Below are positions 16,041 to 24,675 of a stretch of DNA of 34,428 nucleotides, piece by piece. Within the stretch, counting starts at the first letter, position 1, and each line of letters starts with the position of its first letter. The notes below the pieces were generated by a model. It ran no database searches. It saw only the letters and a list, made by a program, of their open reading frames with translations, and had not been told where the DNA came from. Made by a program: the position numbers and the translations under genes. This DNA is from Rhodobacterales bacterium (GTDB lineage: Bacteria > Pseudomonadota > Alphaproteobacteria > Rhodobacterales > Rhodobacteraceae): positions 1 to 34,428 of the forward strand of contig JAPLPF010000163.1 in the NCBI GenBank assembly GCA_026400325.1, in the 5' to 3' direction.

Positions 16041-17044
16041 TGGCACATCCGGTCAAGATCGCCCTCGTGGGCATGGGGTGGTGGGGGCAGAAGATGCTCT
16101 CGGTCCTGCAATCGGCGCCTGGGGATATTCAGGTTGTGCGCGCGGTGGAGCCGAACATCGACTCGGTTCGCCAGCTGTGTGCCGACAAGGGCATCGCGCT
16201 TTCGGCAAACTATGCCGATGCGCTGAGCGACCCTGCGGTTGAAGCGGTGGTTCTGGCCACGCCCCATTCGCTGCACACCGACCAGATCGCGGCGGCAGTT
16301 GCGGCGGGCAAGCACATCTTCTGCGAAAAGCCGTTGGCCCTGACCAAGGCCGAGGCGGAACGCTCGGTCGCCCTCTGCCGCGATGCCGGGCTGGTGCTGG
16401 GCATGGGGCATGAGCGCCGGTTCGAACCGCCGGTGGCCGAGATGCTGGCAATGGCCGACGCGGGCACCCTGGGCCGCATCCACCAGATCGAGGCGAATTT
16501 CAGCCACGACAAATTCCTGTCGCTGGCCCGCGACAACTGGCGGCTCAAGGCCGATCAGGCCCCGGCGGGGGGGATGACGGCGACGGGCATCCACCTTCTG
16601 GACCTGTCGGTGCGGCTGCTGGGCGCGGCGGAAAGTGTGCTGTGCATCTGCGAGCAGCTGTCGTCGGACCTGCCGCAAGGCGATACGGTGGCGGCCTTCG
16701 TCAAGTTCAAGGGCGGCGGCACGTCCTACGTCTCGGCCTCGTTGGCCAACCCGTTCATCTCGCGCTTTGCGGTCTTCGGCTCGAAAGGCTGGATCGACAT
16801 CCGCGACAAGGCCCATGTCGAGGCGCCGGATGGCTGGATCGTCACCTCGGCCATGGCGGGTGGCCCGATCGTGACCCGCGAAATCGGCAAGGCCGAACCC
16901 GTGAAGGGCAATCTGGTGGCCTTTGCCCGCGCCGTGCGCGGGGCCGACTATCCGATCACCGGCGCGCATCTGGTGAACAACATCGCGCTTCTGGAGGCGG
17001 TCTTCGCCTCGGCGAAAAGCGGCCGCATCGAAACTGTGGCCTGA
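16040..17044 (+). CDS. Gfo/Idh/MocA-family oxidoreductase
   Basis: A 334-residue dehydrogenase with Rossmann motif Gly-Met-Gly-Trp-Trp-Gly at 11-16 and the family motif Cys-Glu-Lys-Pro-Leu-Ala around 95-100, whose Lys is catalytic. A second landmark is Asp-Xaa-Gly-type Ala-Thr-Gly-Ile-His-Leu-Leu-Asp near residue 180. Members oxidise or epimerise sugars and inositols with NAD(P), and some act on phthalate-type diols. With a sugar-type importer and two MDR dehydrogenases nearby, a polyol or cyclitol ring carbon is a reasonable target, but this is inference. The ATG at 16040 is fixed by the TGATG overlap with the YciI gene; an earlier start at 15989 would run through that gene. Confidence 0.85.
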   Translation: MAHPVKIALVGMGWWGQKMLSVLQSAPGDIQVVRAVEPNIDSVRQLCADKGIALSANYADALSDPAVEAVVLATPHSLHTDQIAAAVAAGKHIFCEKPLALTKAEAERSVALCRDAGLVLGMGHERRFEPPVAEMLAMADAGTLGRIHQIEANFSHDKFLSLARDNWRLKADQAPAGGMTATGIHLLDLSVRLLGAAESVLCICEQLSSDLPQGDTVAAFVKFKGGGTSYVSASLANPFISRFAVFGSKGWIDIRDKAHVEAPDGWIVTSAMAGGPIVTREIGKAEPVKGNLVAFARAVRGADYPITGAHLVNNIALLEAVFASAKSGRIETVA

Positions 17045-17068
17045 CCCTCGAACCTGACGGAGATCCTG

Positions 17069-18049
17069 ATGAAAGCGCTGATTTTCGATCAACCGAACAA
17101 GCCTGTCGTCACCGACATCCAGATGCCCAGCATCGGGGACAACGAGGTGATGGTCCGGTCGCGTCGGGTGGGCATCTGCCATTCGGATTACGAACTGCTG
17201 GCGGGCAACTACATCATCCCGATCTCCTATCCCGTGACCCCCGGCCACGAATGGGTGGGCGAGGTGGTCGAGGTCGGTCGCAACGTCAAGGGGTTGCAGC
17301 GCGGTGACCGGGTGGTGGGCGAATGCGTGATCCGCACGCCCGAACGCATCCACCACTTCGGCTTTTCGATGGATGGCGCGAACCGCGAATTCTTTGCGGC
17401 ACGGCCCGAATGGCTGCACAAGCTGCCCGACGGGGTGGATGACGCAAAAGGCGCGCTGATCGAGCCGTTCACCTGCGGCTACTACGCGGTGCTGCGGCAT
17501 GGCGGGGTGGATGCGTCGAACACCGTGGTTGTCTCGGGTGGCGGGACCATCGGCCTCGTCTCGGCTGCGGCGGCCATCGGCATGGGCGCAAAGGTGATCG
17601 TGGTCGATCCAGTGCCGCTGCGCCGCGAGATTGCGATGAAGCTGGGTGCCGTGGGCACGGTGGACCCCATGGCCGGGAACCCGATCGAGGCCGTGACCGA
17701 GATGACCAAGGGCGGTGCCGATCTGGTGATCGAGGCGGCGGGTCATCCGTCATCCTTGGCCAACGTGTTCGATTACGCCCGGCCCGAAGGCTTTGTCTCG
17801 ATGGTCGGCATCAGCATCGGCCAGAAGATCCCGGTCGAACTGGGCAAGATCCAGATCAAGGACCTGACCGTGCGCGGTTGCATCGGGTCACCCGGCGTCT
17901 GGCCCGCCGCGATCCGGTTTCTGGAGCGCACGGGGATCGATCTGTCGCCGATCCAGACCCACAGCTTTGCGCTGGATGACGCGATCGCGGCTTACGCGCT
18001 GGGCAAAGACCCGACCAAGGCCGTGAAGATCACGCTGGAAATCGCCTGA
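17069..18049 (+). CDS. Zinc-type MDR dehydrogenase, short form lacking the structural-zinc lobe
   Basis: A 326-residue medium-chain dehydrogenase. Likely catalytic-zinc ligands are Cys37 (Gly-Ile-Cys-His-Ser-Asp), His60-Glu61 (Gly-His-Glu-Trp) and Glu132 (Ile-Glu-Pro-Phe); the coenzyme motif is Gly-Gly-Gly-Thr-Ile-Gly at 157-162. It is shorter than the usual 340-360 residues because the four-cysteine lobe is missing. The nearest relatives are sugar-alcohol and idonate-type dehydrogenases. It lies between the Gfo/Idh/MocA gene and the ABC importer, with a CGGAG site before the ATG. Together with the operon's first gene it implies at least two alcohol oxidations on the substrate. Confidence 0.83.
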   Translation: MKALIFDQPNKPVVTDIQMPSIGDNEVMVRSRRVGICHSDYELLAGNYIIPISYPVTPGHEWVGEVVEVGRNVKGLQRGDRVVGECVIRTPERIHHFGFSMDGANREFFAARPEWLHKLPDGVDDAKGALIEPFTCGYYAVLRHGGVDASNTVVVSGGGTIGLVSAAAAIGMGAKVIVVDPVPLRREIAMKLGAVGTVDPMAGNPIEAVTEMTKGGADLVIEAAGHPSSLANVFDYARPEGFVSMVGISIGQKIPVELGKIQIKDLTVRGCIGSPGVWPAAIRFLERTGIDLSPIQTHSFALDDAIAAYALGKDPTKAVKITLEIA

Positions 18050-18083
18050 CAGGTCAGGGCGCAAAGGGGGGGAGGGAGGGGAA

Positions 18084-19115
18084 ATGGCACAGCACACACA
18101 GACCGCAGGAAAAGCCTCGCTTGACCTTGACCTGCGGTCGTTCAAGCCGACGCGCGGCTTTGTGACGGTGGTCGTCTCGACACTGGCGCTGCTGCTGGTC
18201 TGCGTGATTTTCGCGCCCTCGGCGGTGTCGGCGGGCGGCCTTGCCGGCAGCCTGCCCTTTGCCGCGATCATCGCGATTGTCGGCCTGGGGCAGATGCTGG
18301 TCGTGCAGCAAGGCGGGTTCGACCTGTCGCTGGCTGGGGGCGTGTCGCTGGCGGTGGTGATTACGACACACCTGTCGGGGGGGGATGATGCCCAGTTGTT
18401 CGGGGCCATAGGTCTGGCGTTCGTCTGTGCGGTGGTTGCAGGTCTGGTGAACGGTATTCTTGTGGGCGTGCTGCGTCTGAACGCCATCGTGGCGACCATC
18501 GGGATGAACGCGCTGCTCTATGGTGCGGTCTTTGCGGTGTCCGGCGGCGTTCCCCGGATCACGACCCCGCTGATGGCAGAGATTGCGGGCGGCAAGATCA
18601 TGGGCATCCCGCATTCCGTGCTTTTTGCCCTGGCCATCATGCTGATCGTCAGCTTCGTGCTGAAAAAGACCGTCGTCGGCCGCCGGTTCGAGGCGATCGG
18701 GGCCAACCCGGCGGCGGCCCATGCGGCGGGCCTGAACGTGCGGCTTTATCAGGCGATGGCCTATGTCTTTGCCCAGCTTCACTATTGCGTCGCGGGCATC
18801 CTGATTTCCGGGATCACGAGAGAGCCGACTGCCTTTCAGGGCGACAGCCTGCTGCTGCCATCGGTGGCCGTGGTCGTGCTGGCGGGAACCTCGCTTCTGG
18901 GCGGGCGCGGCTTTCCCATCTCGACCGTGATCGCTGCGTTCTTTCTGAACCAACTAAGCCAGTTCGCGCTGGCTGTCGGTGTGCCCTTCTCGGCCCAGAC
19001 CATCATCCAGGCATTGGCCCTGGTCTTCGGGATCGGCGTCTACTCGCTGCGCTGGAAACAGGCGGCAACCAAACGTGCACTAAAGTCCAAAACGGAGGAA
19101 ACGGACAATGTTTAA
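18084..19115 (+). CDS. Sugar-type ABC transporter permease (RbsC/BPD_transp_2 family)
   Basis: A 343-residue inner-membrane protein with about eight to ten helices and the family hallmarks: Gly-Gly-Phe-Asp-Leu-Ser near 95 in helix 3 and Ala-Gly-Thr-Ser-Leu-Leu-Gly-Gly-Arg-Gly near 268-277, the loop that contacts the ATPase. The family imports ribose, xylose, inositol, autoinducer-2 and similar compounds. The importer is unusual in that the second permease is fused to the ATPase (20244-22772), so the pore is probably a heterodimer. The ribosome site GGGAGGGG precedes the ATG, and the 3' end overlaps the binding-protein gene by 8 bp. Confidence 0.88.
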   Translation: MAQHTQTAGKASLDLDLRSFKPTRGFVTVVVSTLALLLVCVIFAPSAVSAGGLAGSLPFAAIIAIVGLGQMLVVQQGGFDLSLAGGVSLAVVITTHLSGGDDAQLFGAIGLAFVCAVVAGLVNGILVGVLRLNAIVATIGMNALLYGAVFAVSGGVPRITTPLMAEIAGGKIMGIPHSVLFALAIMLIVSFVLKKTVVGRRFEAIGANPAAAHAAGLNVRLYQAMAYVFAQLHYCVAGILISGITREPTAFQGDSLLLPSVAVVVLAGTSLLGGRGFPISTVIAAFFLNQLSQFALAVGVPFSAQTIIQALALVFGIGVYSLRWKQAATKRALKSKTEETDNV

Positions 19116-20169
19116 GGCAAAGACGATGACTGCCGCCTGTGCGGCAGCAACACTGACCATGGCCCTTGCTGCCACGACGGTGCTGGCTGAAACCCCGTCC
19201 TGGTGCGGGCCGAACCAGGCCTCGCTGGCGCTGCTGGACGGCTTTGGCGGCAACAGCTGGCGCCTTGTGACCACGGCATCGGGTGCGGAAGAGGCGGCCA
19301 AATGCCCGTCGATCACCCAGTACGAATATGCCGATGGCCAGGGCGACACGCAAAAGGCGATCTCGGACATCAACTCGATGGCGGCGCGCGGGATCAAGGC
19401 GATGGTGGTATTTGGCGATGCCGGCCCCGCCGTCCTGCCCGCGCTGACGAACGCACACCGCGCGGGCACCATCGTGGTGCCCTACCGTGTGAATGTCGGC
19501 GGAACCGAGGGCGAGAACTATGCCAAGTTCATCGGTTCGTCCTTCGTCGAGGATGGCGTCAGCTGGGGCAACTGGATCAAGGAGGTCCTGCCCGAAGGTG
19601 GAAACGTGCTTTTCCTCAGTGGTCCTGCCGGCAACAGCCAGGGCGTTGACGAACTGGCAGGCATGAAACAGGTGCTGGATGACAAATATGTCTTCATCAA
19701 CCCCGAACCCTTTGCCGTCACCAACTGGGATCCGTCGCTGACCCAGCAGGTCCTGTCGGCCGAGATCGCCAAGAACGACAAGATCGACGTGATCGTGTCC
19801 GACTTCGGCCCCTCGCTCGTGGGCGCGCTGCCGGTGTTCGCGGAATTCGGCCGGTCGATCCCCGCGCTTGCCACGTCGGACGGCAACTCGCTGTCCTGCT
19901 TCTGGGAGCAGAACAAGGACGCCAACCCCGACTTCAAACTGTTCACTGTCGCCACCGGCAACGACAACGTCCGTCTGGCCGTGCAGTGGGCTGTCGCCCT
20001 GGCGACCGGCGGCACCCCGCCGACCGACGAGATCTTCAAGGCTCCGGTCTTTGAAAACTCGGTCTCGGGCACGCCGAACCCGGTGACCTGCCGCCCCGAT
20101 CTGCCCGGCTCGATCTACCTGTCGGCAGAAATGGCGGATGACGCGCAGGCGAAAGCTGTCGGCCAGTGA
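19108..20169 (+). CDS. Periplasmic sugar-type substrate-binding protein (Peripla_BP_4 family)
   Basis: A 353-residue exported protein with a signal peptide (basic start, hydrophobic core, Val-Leu-Ala then Glu28). The mature part has the two-lobed type-1 fold seen in ribose/galactose-binding proteins, including an Asp-Gly-Phe-Gly-Gly-Asn-Ser-Trp-Arg start of strand 1, Tyr-Arg-Val-Asn in the hinge-side strand and Ala-Thr-Ser-Asp-Gly-Asn late. Aromatic residues near the start would stack on a ring. It delivers the substrate to the permeases encoded either side. A GGAGG site lies within the end of the permease gene. A strong hairpin follows the gene and probably raises its expression over the ATPase. 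Confidence 0.88.
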   Translation: MFKAKTMTAACAAATLTMALAATTVLAETPSWCGPNQASLALLDGFGGNSWRLVTTASGAEEAAKCPSITQYEYADGQGDTQKAISDINSMAARGIKAMVVFGDAGPAVLPALTNAHRAGTIVVPYRVNVGGTEGENYAKFIGSSFVEDGVSWGNWIKEVLPEGGNVLFLSGPAGNSQGVDELAGMKQVLDDKYVFINPEPFAVTNWDPSLTQQVLSAEIAKNDKIDVIVSDFGPSLVGALPVFAEFGRSIPALATSDGNSLSCFWEQNKDANPDFKLFTVATGNDNVRLAVQWAVALATGGTPPTDEIFKAPVFENSVSGTPNPVTCRPDLPGSIYLSAEMADDAQAKAVGQ

Positions 20170-20178
20170 TCTGGTCGT

Positions 20179-20204
20179 GGCCCCGGGCAGCGTTGTCCGG
20201 GGCC
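20179..20204 (+). terminator. Strong stem-loop after the binding-protein gene (attenuator or mRNA stabiliser)
   Basis: Perfect 8-bp GC arms GGCCCCGG (20179-20186) and CCGGGGCC (20197-20204) enclose a 10-base loop, nine bases after the binding-protein stop and 39 before the ATPase start. There is no T-run, so complete intrinsic termination is unlikely. Such hairpins after binding-protein genes commonly protect the 3' end and cut read-through, giving excess binding protein. Confidence 0.65.
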
Positions 20205-20243
20205 GCACCCTTCTAACTTCCCGCAGGGATGGCAGGACGAGGC

Positions 20244-22772
20244 ATGGCCAAGGTTGCAGTGATGAAACTTGTGGAAACCGAACCATTGCACAGCGCGCCT
20301 CGGGCCGCGCCGACCGTTCGGCTGTCCAATATCACCAAGGTGTTTTCCGGCGTCGTGGCGCTGTCCGATGTGTCGGTGGATATCCATCCGGGCGAGGTTC
20401 ACGCCATCCTGGGCGAGAACGGCGCTGGCAAATCCACGTTGATGAACATCATCTCGGGTGTCCTGCAGCCTGAAATCGGCGTGATCGAATTCAATGGCGA
20501 AGTCATCTCTCCGATGACGCCGGAACGCTCTGCCGCGCTGGGCGTGTCGATTTCCTATCAGCATCCGGCCGTGCTGGATGACCTGTCAGTTCTGGAAAAC
20601 CTGCGCGTGGCGCTGCCCGACCGCGTTTTCGCAGCGGGCGACCCCGCCGAGATTGCCCGCGCGATGCTGGATGACGTGGGCCTGCATGTTCCGCTGAATG
20701 CGCGGGCGGACAGCCTGACCGTGGCACAGAAGCACCTGCTTGAGATTGCCAAGGCCCTTGCCACCCGCCCCCCCGTCCTGATCCTGGACGAACCGACGGC
20801 GGCATTGGACCAGGACGCGACCGAAATGCTGTTCGCCCGCATCCGCAGCGTCGTGGCGCAAGGCACGGCCGTCATCTACATCACCCACCGCCTGGCCGAA
20901 TTGCGCCAGATCGCCCACCGGGTCACGGTGCTGCGCGATGGGCAGCATGCTGGCGGTGCGCTGGTACGGGACGTGACCGACGACGATCTTCTTGCCATGA
21001 TCGTGGGGCGCAGCCTCGCGTCGGCCTTTCCGCCAAAGTCCCAGGAAGCGGACCCCGAAATCAACTTCACCGTCAAGGGCCTGTCGGGCCGCAAGTTCCA
21101 CGACGTCAGCTTTGCCGTCGGGCGCGGCCAGATCATCGGCATCGCTGGAGTGGAAGGCAACGGCCAGTCCGGCGTGATGCGCGCCCTTGCCGGCCTTGAA
21201 CCGTGGAAGGGCGACGTGCGCCTGAAAGGCACCTCGCTTTCCCCCGCCGAGGTCAAGGCGAAGTCAGCCTACATGCCATCGGACCGCCACGAAGAGGGGA
21301 TCATCGCCGACCTGACCGTGCGCGAAAACGCGACCTTTTCCGCGCTGGATCAGTTCAGCAACCTTGGGATTCTCAGCCGCCGCAAGGAAATTGGCGAAGT
21401 GCGGAAGGTGTTCGGTTCGCTCTCGGTCAAGACGCCGGGACTGGACGCGGGGATCCTGTCGCTGTCGGGCGGCAATCAGCAGAAGGTGGTGATGTCGCGC
21501 GCGCTGATGTCGCGCCCCGGTTTCATTCTGGCGGACGAACCGACGCAGGGCGTCGATGTCGGTGCAAGGTTCGAGATTTACCGCATCCTGCGCGAGGTAT
21601 CGCAATCCGGGACACCGGTGATCGTGAATTCGTCGGACGCAGCCGAGCTTGAGGGCCTGTGCGACGTGGTAATCGTCATGTCACGCGGGCGGGTCGCTGA
21701 AACCCTGCGCGGTGACGATGTCACCGAAGGCCGCATCGTCGCGGCAGCGGTCAAGGCGCAATCGCATGTCACGGGTATCGGCGAGGCGACGAAGGCTGTC
21801 AAAGCGGCTACCAGCGGGCTGCGCCAGTTCATCCAAAGCGACAATGCCACCGTCGTGCCGCTGGCTGCGGTGGTGGTTCTGCTGGGCCTTTACGTCTTTG
21901 GCCAGAACGCGAATTACCTGTCGGCCTTCAACATCTCGAACATCCTCTTGCTGGCAACAGCGCTGGGGTTCATCGCGCTTGGCCAGACCATTGCGCTTCT
22001 GATGGGCGGGATCGACCTTTCGGTGGGACCGCTTGCCGGATTTCTGGTGGTTGTCGCGTCATTCTTCATCAACGACGGGCAATCGCCGCAAACCATAGCA
22101 TTGGGATTTGCGCTGATGTTTCTGGCCGCGCTGGCAGTCGGCACGATCAACGGCTGTCTGATCCGCTTTGCCAATTTCACCCCGATTGCCGCGACCCTGG
22201 CCATGTATATCGGCTTGCAGGGCATGAGTTTCGTGCTGCGTGACGGGCCGGGCGGCTACATCAACTTTGCGGTGATGGACACCATCGGCTGGAAGCTGGG
22301 TCCGCTGCCGGTGGCATTCATCGTGCTGGTGATCGTGGCGCTGCTGGCCGAATACGTGCTGCGCAAGCGCCGCCTTGGCTGGCAGTTCCGCGCGGTCGGA
22401 TCGCATGAGGAATCGGCGCGCCGGATGGGCATCCGCGTCACCTCGGTCATCATCGGCGGCTACATCGCGGTGTCGCTGTTCACGGCGCTGGGGGCGGTCA
22501 TGCTGATGGTGCAGATCGGCGTGGGCGATCCGGCGCAGGGGGTGAATTACACGCTGGCCAGCATCACGGCGGTTGTCCTCGGCGGCACCAGCCTGCGGGG
22601 CGGGCGGGGAACCTTTGTCGGCACGGTCATGGGCGCGGTCCTGCTGACCGAGGTGCTGAACGCGGTGTCCTTCCTTGGTCTGTCACAGACGTATCAATAC
22701 GTCTTTCAGGGCTCGCTGATCCTGGCTGCGGCGCTGATCTACTCGACAGCGCGGCGGCAAGCGGGGACCTGA
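20244..22772 (+). CDS. ABC transporter fusion: double ATPase (RbsA/MglA type) plus RbsC-type permease
   Basis: An 842-residue protein in three parts. NBD1: Walker A Gly-Glu-Asn-Gly-Ala-Gly-Lys-Ser at 57-64, a weak signature Leu-Thr-Val-Ala-Gln-Lys-His at 158-164, Walker B with Glu183. NBD2: degenerate Walker A (Gly-Val-Glu-Gly-Asn-Gly-Gln-Ser near 302-309), intact Leu-Ser-Gly-Gly-Asn-Gln-Gln at 407-413 and Asp-Glu-Pro-Thr-Gln-Gly-Val-Asp, as usual for RbsA proteins. From about 536 to the end is a whole permease with Gly-Gly-Ile-Asp-Leu-Ser and Gly-Gly-Thr-Ser-Leu-Arg-Gly-Gly-Arg-Gly. ATPase and permease are normally separate genes of about 500 and 320 residues, so their sum fits one fused polypeptide. 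ATG 20244 follows GGACGAGG; ATGs at 20229 and 20262 are alternatives. Confidence 0.87.
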   Translation: MAKVAVMKLVETEPLHSAPRAAPTVRLSNITKVFSGVVALSDVSVDIHPGEVHAILGENGAGKSTLMNIISGVLQPEIGVIEFNGEVISPMTPERSAALGVSISYQHPAVLDDLSVLENLRVALPDRVFAAGDPAEIARAMLDDVGLHVPLNARADSLTVAQKHLLEIAKALATRPPVLILDEPTAALDQDATEMLFARIRSVVAQGTAVIYITHRLAELRQIAHRVTVLRDGQHAGGALVRDVTDDDLLAMIVGRSLASAFPPKSQEADPEINFTVKGLSGRKFHDVSFAVGRGQIIGIAGVEGNGQSGVMRALAGLEPWKGDVRLKGTSLSPAEVKAKSAYMPSDRHEEGIIADLTVRENATFSALDQFSNLGILSRRKEIGEVRKVFGSLSVKTPGLDAGILSLSGGNQQKVVMSRALMSRPGFILADEPTQGVDVGARFEIYRILREVSQSGTPVIVNSSDAAELEGLCDVVIVMSRGRVAETLRGDDVTEGRIVAAAVKAQSHVTGIGEATKAVKAATSGLRQFIQSDNATVVPLAAVVVLLGLYVFGQNANYLSAFNISNILLLATALGFIALGQTIALLMGGIDLSVGPLAGFLVVVASFFINDGQSPQTIALGFALMFLAALAVGTINGCLIRFANFTPIAATLAMYIGLQGMSFVLRDGPGGYINFAVMDTIGWKLGPLPVAFIVLVIVALLAEYVLRKRRLGWQFRAVGSHEESARRMGIRVTSVIIGGYIAVSLFTALGAVMLMVQIGVGDPAQGVNYTLASITAVVLGGTSLRGGRGTFVGTVMGAVLLTEVLNAVSFLGLSQTYQYVFQGSLILAAALIYSTARRQAGT

Positions 22773-22774
22773 GC

Positions 22775-23839
22775 GTGAAGCAGGACTTCCTCTACCAGTC
22801 GCCGCCCTTGCGGGTGCGGTTCGCGGCGGGTGCTGTGGGCCATGTAGGCGACGAGATCGACGCAATCGGTGGCAGCCGCGCGCTGATCCTTGCGACGCCG
22901 TTTCAGAAAGCCGATGCCGAGGCGCTGGCCGCCCGGATCGGTGCCAAGGCGGCGGGCGTCTTTGCCGAGGCGCGGATGCACACCCCGATCGAAGTTACAA
23001 CGCAGGCGTTGCAGGCCTACGCCGAAAGCGGGGCTGACTGCCTTGTGTCCTATGGCGGTGGATCGACGATTGGCCTTGGCAAGGCAATCGCCTGGCGGAA
23101 TGATGCGCCCCATCTGGTCGTGGCCACCACCTACGCCGGGTCCGAAGTGACCGATATCCTTGGTGAGACGGAAGCCCGGGTGAAAACCACACGCCGCGAC
23201 CCGCGCATCCGGCCCGAGGCGGTGATCTATGACCCCGAACTGACCCTTGGCCTGCCCGTTGCGATGAGCGTTGCCAGCGGTCTGAACGCGATGGCCCATG
23301 CGATCGAAGGGCTTTATGCCACTGACGCCAATCCCGTGACCTCGATGATGGCAGTGGAAGGGATTGCCGCCTTGCAACGGTCGCTTCCCGGCATCTGCCG
23401 CAACCCGGCCGATCTGGGCGCGCGCAGCGAGGCGCTTTATGGCTCGTGGCTGTGCGGCACGGTGCTCGGCGCCGTGTCGATGGCGCTGCATCACAAGCTT
23501 TGCCACACGCTGGGTGGTGCGCTTGACCTGCCCCATGCCGAAACGCATGCCATCCTGTTGCCGCACACGGTGGCCTTCAACGCGATGGCAGCTGCAGAGG
23601 CACTTCAGCCGGCCGCAAGACTGTTTGGTGGCGATCTTGGCGGCGGTCTTTACGATCTGGCCACATCGCTGGGCGCGCCCCGGGCGCTTCGGGATTTCGG
23701 CGTTGGCCGCAGCGATCTGCCCCACATCGCCGACCTGGCCGTCAAGAACCCCTACGCCAACCCGCGCGAGGTGACGCGCGACGGCATTCTCGCTCTGCTC
23801 GAGGCCGGCTGGGCTGGTTCCCGGCCCGCCCCGATCTGA
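22775..23839 (+). CDS. Maleylacetate reductase (iron-containing alcohol dehydrogenase family)
   Basis: A 354-residue enzyme that reduces maleylacetate to 3-oxoadipate with NAD(P)H, the step after ring cleavage of hydroxyquinol or chlorocatechols. Visible are the coenzyme loop Tyr-Gly-Gly-Gly-Ser-Thr-Ile-Gly-Leu-Gly-Lys, the Thr-Thr-Tyr-Ala-Gly-Ser-Glu stretch and the His-rich region His-His-Lys-Leu-Cys-His-Thr-Leu-Gly-Gly through His-Ala-Glu-Thr-His, all typical of maleylacetate reductases rather than of general Fe-dependent dehydrogenases. Length matches the family (about 350). The GTG start is two bases past the fusion protein's stop, so the importer and this enzyme are co-transcribed. The gene for the preceding reaction, just downstream, is broken. 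Confidence 0.88.
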   Translation: MKQDFLYQSPPLRVRFAAGAVGHVGDEIDAIGGSRALILATPFQKADAEALAARIGAKAAGVFAEARMHTPIEVTTQALQAYAESGADCLVSYGGGSTIGLGKAIAWRNDAPHLVVATTYAGSEVTDILGETEARVKTTRRDPRIRPEAVIYDPELTLGLPVAMSVASGLNAMAHAIEGLYATDANPVTSMMAVEGIAALQRSLPGICRNPADLGARSEALYGSWLCGTVLGAVSMALHHKLCHTLGGALDLPHAETHAILLPHTVAFNAMAAAEALQPAARLFGGDLGGGLYDLATSLGAPRALRDFGVGRSDLPHIADLAVKNPYANPREVTRDGILALLEAGWAGSRPAPI

Positions 23840-23870
23840 CCCGGGCCAATCTGACCTGAAAGGACATGCG

Positions 23871-24675
23871 ATGACTGCTCAACCCGCCATTGACTACTTC
23901 ACCGAAAGCCATTCGATCGAGGCTGTGAACGGACGGATGGGCAAGGCCACCGACCCGCGTCTGGCCCATGTGATGGCCCGGTTGGTGACGCATCTGCACA
24001 CCTTCATCAAGGATGTGGACCTGACCCAGGCCGAATGGGCGGTTGCAATCGACTTCCTGACCCGCACTGGCCAGATCTGCGATGGCAACCGGCAGGAATA
24101 CATCCTTCTTTCGGATGTGCTGGGCGCCTCGATGCTGGTCGATGCGATCAACAACCGCCGCCCGACCGGCGCTACGGAAAACACCGTGCTGGGGCCGTTC
24201 CATGTGGACGGCGTGTCGGAATAGCGTGACCGATCTGGAGGGCACCCCGCTGGAAGGGGTGCGGATCGACGTCTGGTCCGACAATGAGGATGGTTTCTAT
24301 GACGTCCAGCAGCCCGGGGTTCAGCCGCGCCACAACAACCGCGGTGTGTTCGTCACCGGGCCTGACGGGCGCTACTGGTTCAAGGGGATCAAGCCCGTGT
24401 CCTATCCTATCCCCGACGATGGCCCGGTGGGGCAGATGCTGGGCCATCTGGGCCGACACCCCTTCCGCCCCGCGCACATGCATTTCATCGTAAGCCGCGA
24501 GGGTTTTGAAACCGTCGTCACCCATACCTTCGTGGCGGGCGATGACTATCTGCAATCGGATGCCGTCTTTGGGGTAAAGCAATCCCTGATCGCGCCGTTC
24601 GAACCTGTGGTGGGCGGCGATACGAAGTGGCGGTCGACCTTCGATTTCGTGCTGAACAGGGGGGAGGCGCAATGA
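23871..24675 (+). pseudogene. Hydroxyquinol 1,2-dioxygenase (intradiol), broken by internal deletion and frameshift
   Basis: Residues 1-117 from ATG 23871 are the helical dimerisation domain of hydroxyquinol 1,2-dioxygenases, up to Thr-Glu-Asn-Thr-Val-Leu-Gly-Pro-Phe-His-Val-Asp-Gly, then TAG at 24222-24224. The rest of the protein resumes in the next frame with Val-Thr-Asp-Leu-Glu-Gly and runs to 24675, keeping all four iron ligands: Tyr in Gly-Phe-Tyr-Asp-Val-Gln, Tyr in Tyr-Pro-Ile-Pro, and both His in Arg-Pro-Ala-His-Met-His. Intact homologues carry roughly 25 more residues between the two parts, so about 70-75 bp seem lost. A GTG at 24226 could start the second half alone, making two fragments. 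The missing first strand of the catalytic domain argues against function. The stop overlaps the next ATG. Confidence 0.8.

Noticed and set aside
15833-17746. 637-codon minus-strand frame across YciI, Gfo/Idh/MocA and MDR genes
   Set aside because: Antisense shadow covering three well-supported plus-strand genes.
24190-24240. Programmed frameshift in the dioxygenase gene
   Set aside because: There is no slippery heptamer, and about 25 conserved residues are absent at the junction, which a ribosomal shift could not restore.
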